DNA from: an uncultured Colwellia sp.
GTDB lineage: Bacteria > Pseudomonadota > Gammaproteobacteria > Enterobacterales > Alteromonadaceae
Assembly (NCBI GenBank): GCA_913020705.1
Contig: CAJWBY010000021.1
Coordinates: forward strand, 1-36,586
DNA length: 36,586 nucleotides
Reading direction: 5' to 3'
Positions 31,778 through 36,586 of this stretch are shown piece by piece (the stretch's first letter is position 1; every line of letters starts with the position of its first letter). Both the position numbers and the translations under genes were made by a program. The notes under the pieces were generated by a model. The model did not search any database and had not been told where the DNA came from. It saw nothing but the letters and a program-made list of their open reading frames with translations.

Positions 31778-32364
31778 TGCGAAAAATACTCAACGTGAGC
31801 TTTATAATGGTCTTGATTACGCTGTTAGCCAGCTGTGAGTTATTAAAAGTCGATAATTCCACTACCAAACCAGGAAGTAATAACATTAATTATGCGGAGT
31901 TATATTTATCACTTACAGCACTGAGTGATGAACAAATTACCGAAAATATTCACCAGCATCAATTGAAATCGAGGGTAAATAACGCACGTAATATAAAAGA
32001 AATAGTTGGCAATACTTCCCCTATAACATGGAATTTAAAGTCTGTGTTGTTTTTTGCTCTACCCAATTCTCCTATTCACAATCCATTCACGGCAAAAAGT
32101 AAGTTAAATCAACTTTCATTAGATAACATCAAAGAAACTCATTTAACTTCTGCCGACTTTGCCTTTTTCACTATGTTAAAAACACAACTAAATCAGCAAA
32201 TATTACTACTGAATTCAATATCAGCAGAAAAGAAATCTCTACTGATGATTAAGCAAGCTTACCTACTTAAATCAAATAAGTTACAACAGCAACTTAAAGC
32301 GTTACAGCAACAGATCCTTCAATTAAAAAATATAGAAAATAATATTAATGAGCATGGGCAGTAA
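31777..32364 (+). CDS. qseG: QseG-like lipoprotein of the Glr system
   Basis: QseG is the outer-membrane lipoprotein that activates GlrK in E. coli. This 195-residue protein has a lipoprotein signal with LLASC (Cys20). Helical regions include a C-terminal coiled coil (AYLLKSNKLQQQLKALQQQILQLKNIENN). Sequence similarity is modest by eye, so the name rests mainly on its position between glrK and glrR, which is the E. coli order. The ATG overlaps the glrK stop (TGATG); a GTG three bases upstream is less likely. Confidence 0.78.
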   Translation: MRKILNVSFIMVLITLLASCELLKVDNSTTKPGSNNINYAELYLSLTALSDEQITENIHQHQLKSRVNNARNIKEIVGNTSPITWNLKSVLFFALPNSPIHNPFTAKSKLNQLSLDNIKETHLTSADFAFFTMLKTQLNQQILLLNSISAEKKSLLMIKQAYLLKSNKLQQQLKALQQQILQLKNIENNINEHGQ

Positions 32365-32369
32365 ACAGG

Positions 32370-33779
32370 ATGAGTTTAGAGCATAAAGAAAAAAAATTCG
32401 ATGAAAAGCAACGTGAGAAAATTCTCCTAGTCGATGATGACCCCAGTTTATTACGATTACTTGGTATTCGTTTGTCCGCAGCCGGTTATCAAATAGAGTC
32501 AGCAAATAGCGCTAAAATGGCTTTAGGCATTTTAAAAACATTTCATCCTCAGTTAGTTGTCAGTGACTTACGTATGGAAGGAATGGATGGTATGGCGTTG
32601 TTCGAAAAAATTCGTCAACATGCACCAAACTTACCCGTAATTATTATGACAGCCCACGGTACAATCCCTGATGCTATCAATGCGACTAAACAAGGTGTAT
32701 TTAGCTTTTTAACAAAACCTTTTGAAAGCCAAGAGCTATTATCAACCGTACAAGAAGCAATTCGTTTACAGCCACAGAACAGCACAAATAATACTAACGA
32801 TAAAGCTGAACTATGGCGTAAAAAGATCATAAGCCGCAGTACCGTTATGTCAGCTTTATTACAACAAACCTACCAAGTCGCACAAAGCGATTTTAGCTTA
32901 TTGATTCATAGCCCCAGCGGCACAGGTAAAGAACTACTTGCCAAAGCCGTGCATTTGGCAAGTAAGCGTAACGATAAAAAATTTACCGCCATTAACTGTG
33001 CGGCAATACCTGAACAGTTGTTAGAATCAGAATTATTTGGTCATTGCAAAGGTGCTTTTACCGGAGCAGATAAAAATCATCAAGGCCTTTTCCAGTCAAC
33101 TGATGGAGGTACATTATTTCTTGATGAAGTTGGTGATATGCCGATGAGTTTTCAGGTGAAATTATTGCGTGCCTTACAAGAAAAAGAAGTTCGCCCAGTA
33201 GGTAGTACACAGTCAATAAAAGTCGATGTTCGTATTATTGCTGCGACACATAAAAATTTACAACAAGCGATTATTGATAAAAGTTTTAGAGAAGATCTTT
33301 ATTATCGATTAAACGTGGTTGAGCTCACTTTACCTGCACTGGTTGAGCGACGAGAAGATATCCCTCTTCTCGCACAGCACTTTCTCAGTTTAGCTATTGA
33401 AAATACGTCTCATAAAATTAATGGTTTTAGTCAAGAAGCCATGGGAATTTTAATCAGAGCTGACTGGCCTGGTAATATTAGACAACTGCAAAATGTGGTT
33501 GAGCAATGTGTCGCTTTATCAACTGAAACCTTAATCAGTGAAAGCCTAATTAATAATGCATTACGAACACAAAGTGCGAAACTACCTTCATTTCAAGAAG
33601 CGCGAGAACAGTTTGAACGTGATTATTTAGCTAAATTACTAAAAACGACCGAGGGTAATGTTTCACAAGCAGCAAAAATAGCTCAGCGAAATCGTACAGA
33701 ATTCTATAAACTATTGAAAAAGCATCACTTGAATGCAGAATCATTTAGAATCGATAACGATTCTCCTTCACAAGATTAG
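32370..33779 (+). CDS. glrR: Sigma-54-dependent response regulator GlrR (QseF)
   Basis: This 469-residue enhancer-binding protein has a receiver domain (phospho-acceptor Asp66 in LVVSDLRMEGMDG), a switch region ITAHG-like IIMTAHGT and Lys in LTKPF. Its AAA+ domain has Walker A SPSGTGKE (181-188), the canonical GAFTGA loop (228-233) and DGGTLFLDEVGDMP. It ends in a Fis-type helix-turn-helix (LLKTTEGNVSQAAKIAQRNRTEFYKLLKKHHL). It is the third gene of the operon, five bases after qseG. The predicted sites are those upstream of glrK. Confidence 0.92.
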   Translation: MSLEHKEKKFDEKQREKILLVDDDPSLLRLLGIRLSAAGYQIESANSAKMALGILKTFHPQLVVSDLRMEGMDGMALFEKIRQHAPNLPVIIMTAHGTIPDAINATKQGVFSFLTKPFESQELLSTVQEAIRLQPQNSTNNTNDKAELWRKKIISRSTVMSALLQQTYQVAQSDFSLLIHSPSGTGKELLAKAVHLASKRNDKKFTAINCAAIPEQLLESELFGHCKGAFTGADKNHQGLFQSTDGGTLFLDEVGDMPMSFQVKLLRALQEKEVRPVGSTQSIKVDVRIIAATHKNLQQAIIDKSFREDLYYRLNVVELTLPALVERREDIPLLAQHFLSLAIENTSHKINGFSQEAMGILIRADWPGNIRQLQNVVEQCVALSTETLISESLINNALRTQSAKLPSFQEAREQFERDYLAKLLKTTEGNVSQAAKIAQRNRTEFYKLLKKHHLNAESFRIDNDSPSQD

Positions 33780-33795
33780 CTGAGAATACTAGACA

Positions 33796-34245
33796 ATGAA
33801 AAACTTAAACTTAACTGAATTTTTTCCTTACCAGCTCACTCAACTTCAAGCGAAAGTGAGTGATAACATAGCTGAAATTTATACCGGCAAGTTTGAACTT
33901 TCTCGTCAAGAATGGCGAGTTTTAGCCAGTTTAGGTAACGGTGAGTTGTTATCAGCAAAACAAATAGGCGAACAAACTAATTTAGAAAAAATGCCTGCAA
34001 GTCGCGCAATAACAAAAATGCAGACTCAAGGTTTGCTTTTGAAAAGCACGGACAAAAAAGATAAGCGATCTTCCTTGTTGAAACTAACAGAGCAAGGCTT
34101 ATCCATTTATCAACAATTAATACCTATGGTGCTAGAGCGTGAGCAGGAATTATTATCCGTATTGAGTGTTCAAGAAAAAAATCAGCTCGCGGAAATCTTT
34201 GAAAAATTAACGTTGAAAACGATAAAAATATCGAAAGATTTTTGA
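33796..34245 (+). CDS. MarR-family transcriptional regulator
   Basis: A 149-residue winged-helix regulator. The recognition region reads LSRQEWRVLASLGNGELLSAKQIGEQTNLEKMPASRAITKMQTQGLLLKSTDKKDKRSSLLKLTEQG, typical of MarR (the DxRSxxLxLT wing is clear). It begins 16 bases after the glrR stop and may be read from the same transcript. The ligand and targets are unknown; the nearest candidates are itself and the small membrane protein that converges on it. Confidence 0.9.
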   Translation: MKNLNLTEFFPYQLTQLQAKVSDNIAEIYTGKFELSRQEWRVLASLGNGELLSAKQIGEQTNLEKMPASRAITKMQTQGLLLKSTDKKDKRSSLLKLTEQGLSIYQQLIPMVLEREQELLSVLSVQEKNQLAEIFEKLTLKTIKISKDF

Positions 34246-34267
34246 CAGGTAACGGCAGTCGCTCCCT

Positions 34268-34555
34268 TTAAAATGCGCTGACTAAAATTAATACAAAAGC
34301 TAAAATAAAATAAGAATAACTTTTTCTCGAAAACGTAGCGTTCGATACTGCCCATTTTTTTACTGGTGTAGTCAACAAAGACGGCGACAACAAAATACCG
34401 CGTAACAAAGACAATACTCCTATCGAACCAGCGAAAGCGCCTAAATCTAGCACACTTGTTTGATAATATTGTAATAGAAACATAAAGATGACCAATGCCA
34501 TAAAACCTTTGATCAACTTTACGCTACGATTTATTTTTGCGGTTTGAATATCCAC
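34268..34555 (-). CDS. Small membrane protein of unknown function
   Basis: About 95 residues with three hydrophobic segments (LIKGFMALVIFMFLLQYY, LGAFAGSIGVLSLLRGILLS and SYFILAFVLILVSAF). No family recognised. The start is uncertain. An ATG at 34564 directly touches the AAAGG ribosome site, whereas the in-frame GTG at 34555 lies eight bases from it, so I prefer the GTG. It converges on the MarR gene with a 22-base gap. Confidence 0.65.
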   Translation of the reverse strand: MDIQTAKINRSVKLIKGFMALVIFMFLLQYYQTSVLDLGAFAGSIGVLSLLRGILLSPSLLTTPVKKWAVSNATFSRKSYSYFILAFVLILVSAF

Positions 34556-34610
34556 GAATACCATCCTTTCTTCATTTAAAGTATCCCTAAAAAATTAAAG
34601 TAACTATATA

Positions 34611-34638
34611 AAAAACCTACACTATTGTGTAGGTTTTT
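34611..34638. terminator. Bidirectional terminator after btuB
   Basis: A perfect 12-bp stem (AAAAACCTACAC, loop TATT, GTGTAGGTTTTT) has T-runs on both strands. It lies 43 bases after the btuB stop codon. Confidence 0.9.
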
Positions 34639-34681
34639 ATATTTATTAAATGCATTCTCAATTAATAGCTAGAGAACGCTA

Positions 34682-36553
34682 TTAGTTTTGATATGTAAAA
34701 CCAATATAAGCCACTCGTTCTTGAGTGAAATAACCATCAGATGTTTGATAGTTTTCATCAAAAGCATTATTAACTTTTACTTGGACTTTAAATTTACTAG
34801 TTAGTGGGTAACTTGCACCTAAATTAACCAGTGAATAACTATCAAGTGTAACTACTTCTCCACCCCACAAGTAATCAAAACGTTTACCTTTATATTGAAG
34901 TTCAGCATAAACATCCACGTTATCAATCTCTGTATCAAATTGATAACTAATATGATTTTTCGCACGGCGCCCTAACTGATTACCAGTAGATGCATCTTCT
35001 GTTTCAATATAACTGATATTAAATTGATGTTCACCACCAAAACCTTGGTAATTAAGACCAAGTTCAGCGCCTTGCGTTTCTACGTCATCAACATTGATAG
35101 GTGTAACATTTCCGTCTTTGTCGGACCCAGACCAGTCGATTAGGTTTTCGATATCGGTTTGATAAAGGTTAAATGCAATAGATACACTGTCAAAATTACT
35201 TTTCACATTGAATTCATTACTTTGAGACGTTTCTGATACTAAACTTGTGTTACCAATATATCCCCACTGTAATGGATAATATAAGTCATTAAATGTAGGC
35301 GCTTTAAACCCCGTACCTGCAGAAAAACTAATTTTCGTACTATCAGTGACTTGATAGCCGATACTGCTGTTAAAGGTTGTTTCAGAGTCAATTCCTTCAA
35401 CGTCATCATAACGTGTTGCCAACTCAAAAGTTAACGCTTCAAGCTTATAAATACCGTGTGCAAAAACACCGGTAATATCACGTTCAGATTCGCTATAAAC
35501 TGAACTACCTTTCAACTCTTCTTGATATAATTCAGCACCAAGGTTCACTTGAAAATCAGTCGTTATTTCACTGTTATTAATGATTGAATATTGATTGCGA
35601 CGAGTGTCGAACTGACTACCTTCATTTTTGCTCGTGCCATTACCATGGCTAATATTTGAAGTTCTATTTTGACCAAAACTAAACTGTGTATTGTTTTTTA
35701 TATCAGATAATTGCCACTGATAAGCTGCGCTAACTTGCCATACATGGTTATTAACTTCAGATTCATTAGCCCCAAAAGAGCTATCATATTCGGTATCACC
35801 TTGGTCAATTTGTGCTAACCAACTCAACGCTAAAGCATCATTAACTTGTTGCTGGCCGTTAATTGCTAAAGAATTATAACTATAGCCATCATCATCAGTT
35901 TCAGTATCGTCCTTTACATCAAAACCATCACTTTCTTCGTGATTTAAACTAATGCTCGTAAAACCATCTCCGTGTTTAATACCAACACCTGCGTTTACCA
36001 TTTGGTAGCCTTCACTTCCAAAGTTAGCACTAACAAAGTGCTCTCCACTTTCTAATTTACGCGTGAATATTTGAATAACACCACCAATGGCATCAGAACC
36101 CCACAATGCTGCACGAGGTCCTTTAACTATTTCAATACGTTCGACTAATTCAGGAGCAATATTCTGTATATTTGTGGACCCTAAACTTGCTGAACTGATA
36201 CGAACACCATTAAGTAATACTAATGTATGACCCGCATTTGCACCACGCATATAAACTGATGAAGTTTGACCACGGCCACCATTAGTTGAGATATCAAGCC
36301 CTGATACAGTTGAGAGCATATCCAGAACTGATTTAGGCTGAATTCGCTCTATATCAGCTCGGGTGATAACAACCTGTGTAGCTAATGAGTCATCAACGCT
36401 TGTTGCAAAACGATTAGCGGTAACTGTAATTGTTTCTAATTCAGAGTCTTCAACTGTCGCGTTCGCATAAGCTACTGATGACGTTAAGCTTGAAAAAATA
36501 ACACCTGCAATAGCAAGTTGAATAGGAGTTTTATTAAATAGTTTAGTTTTCAT
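34682..36553 (-). CDS. btuB: TonB-dependent outer-membrane receptor, BtuB-like (vitamin B12 uptake)
   Basis: This 623-residue receptor imports a ligand, probably cobalamin, using TonB energy. It has a signal peptide (about residues 1-30), a TonB box ETITVTA near 40-46, a plug domain (about 50-165, with YMRGANAGHTLVLLNGVRI and ERIEIVKGPRAALWGSDAIGGVIQIFT) and a 22-strand type barrel. Length and plug match E. coli BtuB (about 614). The C-terminus is GFTYQN, lacking the usual final aromatic residue of outer-membrane barrels. GAGG lies four bases upstream of the ATG. Only 33 bases of upstream sequence are in the window, so a cobalamin riboswitch cannot be judged. The assignment as BtuB rather than another receptor is fairly but not fully certain. 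Confidence 0.85.
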   Translation of the reverse strand: MKTKLFNKTPIQLAIAGVIFSSLTSSVAYANATVEDSELETITVTANRFATSVDDSLATQVVITRADIERIQPKSVLDMLSTVSGLDISTNGGRGQTSSVYMRGANAGHTLVLLNGVRISSASLGSTNIQNIAPELVERIEIVKGPRAALWGSDAIGGVIQIFTRKLESGEHFVSANFGSEGYQMVNAGVGIKHGDGFTSISLNHEESDGFDVKDDTETDDDGYSYNSLAINGQQQVNDALALSWLAQIDQGDTEYDSSFGANESEVNNHVWQVSAAYQWQLSDIKNNTQFSFGQNRTSNISHGNGTSKNEGSQFDTRRNQYSIINNSEITTDFQVNLGAELYQEELKGSSVYSESERDITGVFAHGIYKLEALTFELATRYDDVEGIDSETTFNSSIGYQVTDSTKISFSAGTGFKAPTFNDLYYPLQWGYIGNTSLVSETSQSNEFNVKSNFDSVSIAFNLYQTDIENLIDWSGSDKDGNVTPINVDDVETQGAELGLNYQGFGGEHQFNISYIETEDASTGNQLGRRAKNHISYQFDTEIDNVDVYAELQYKGKRFDYLWGGEVVTLDSYSLVNLGASYPLTSKFKVQVKVNNAFDENYQTSDGYFTQERVAYIGFTYQN

Positions 36554-36586
36554 ATGACCTCTTTCTATGATGCCCTCCGCACCATG

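Noticed and set aside
36554..36586. Possible cobalamin riboswitch upstream of btuB
   Set aside because: Only 33 bases are available and no B12-box core is visible. It cannot be supported from this window.
1..36586. Mobile elements, CRISPR arrays, tRNA or rRNA genes
   Set aside because: I found no transposase, integrase, regularly spaced repeats or structured-RNA signature on reading both strands.

Overview
The window is AT-rich gammaproteobacterial chromosome and looks like a marine Alteromonadales genome, most likely a Colwellia/Thalassotalea-type organism. That placement is an inference from gene content (glnE, GlrK-QseG-GlrR, a RIO-type kinase beside DUF6172, a KamA-family radical SAM protein, BtuB, many low-GC two-component genes) and has not been checked by search. 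I saw no rRNA, tRNA, CRISPR array, insertion sequence or prophage. Coding density is high and most intergenic regions are short.

Layout. (1) 1-2354: most of glnE on the minus strand, cut by the left edge. (2) 2424-9626: a plus-strand envelope locus. It holds a lipoprotein with a Ser/basic tail, an eight-helix DUF350 protein, a membrane-anchored spermidine-synthase-like enzyme, then DUF2170 (YjfI-like), PspA/IM30 (YjfJ-like), DUF2491 (YjfK-like), a small protein that looks like two fused ribbon-helix-helix units, a two-helix potassium-channel-like protein and a small Lpp-like lipoprotein. The two main promoters of the locus carry three copies of one 13-bp palindrome, GACATA-W-TATGTC. (3) 9667-10917: an unrecognised 416-residue protein. 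(4) 11105-18669: a minus-strand efflux module. It comprises an adaptor, an ABC ATPase, a MacB/FtsX-type permease, an NtrC-family regulator and its kinase, with a good sigma-54 promoter and two upstream dyads in front of the adaptor gene. (5) 18747-25613: a GltB-like FMN protein, a carboxylesterase, a KamA-family radical SAM gene divergent from a LysR regulator, and a DUF3369/HD-GYP response regulator. (6) 25610-29925: a lytic transglycosylase, DUF6172 plus RIO kinase, RsuA, a small unknown protein and an EF-hand protein. (7) 30290-33779: the glrK-qseG-glrR operon, followed by a MarR regulator. (8) 34268-36553: a small membrane protein and btuB.

The best candidate for an under-described system is 2424-9626. 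PspA, DUF2170, DUF2491 and DUF350 match the E. coli yjfIJKL set. Here they sit with a polyamine-synthase-like membrane enzyme and an ion channel, and they share a palindrome that I propose is read by the tandem RHH-like protein encoded inside the locus. No sigma-54 psp-type promoter is visible, so control appears different from the classical PspF regulon.

Two further regulatory predictions come from reading the intergenic DNA. The efflux module has a sigma-54 promoter with upstream sites next to its own NtrC-like activator. The gap between glrK and the EF-hand gene carries one perfect and one near-perfect copy of TGTC-N10-GACA, the pattern known for GlrR, upstream of a weak sigma-54-like element pointing at the EF-hand gene.
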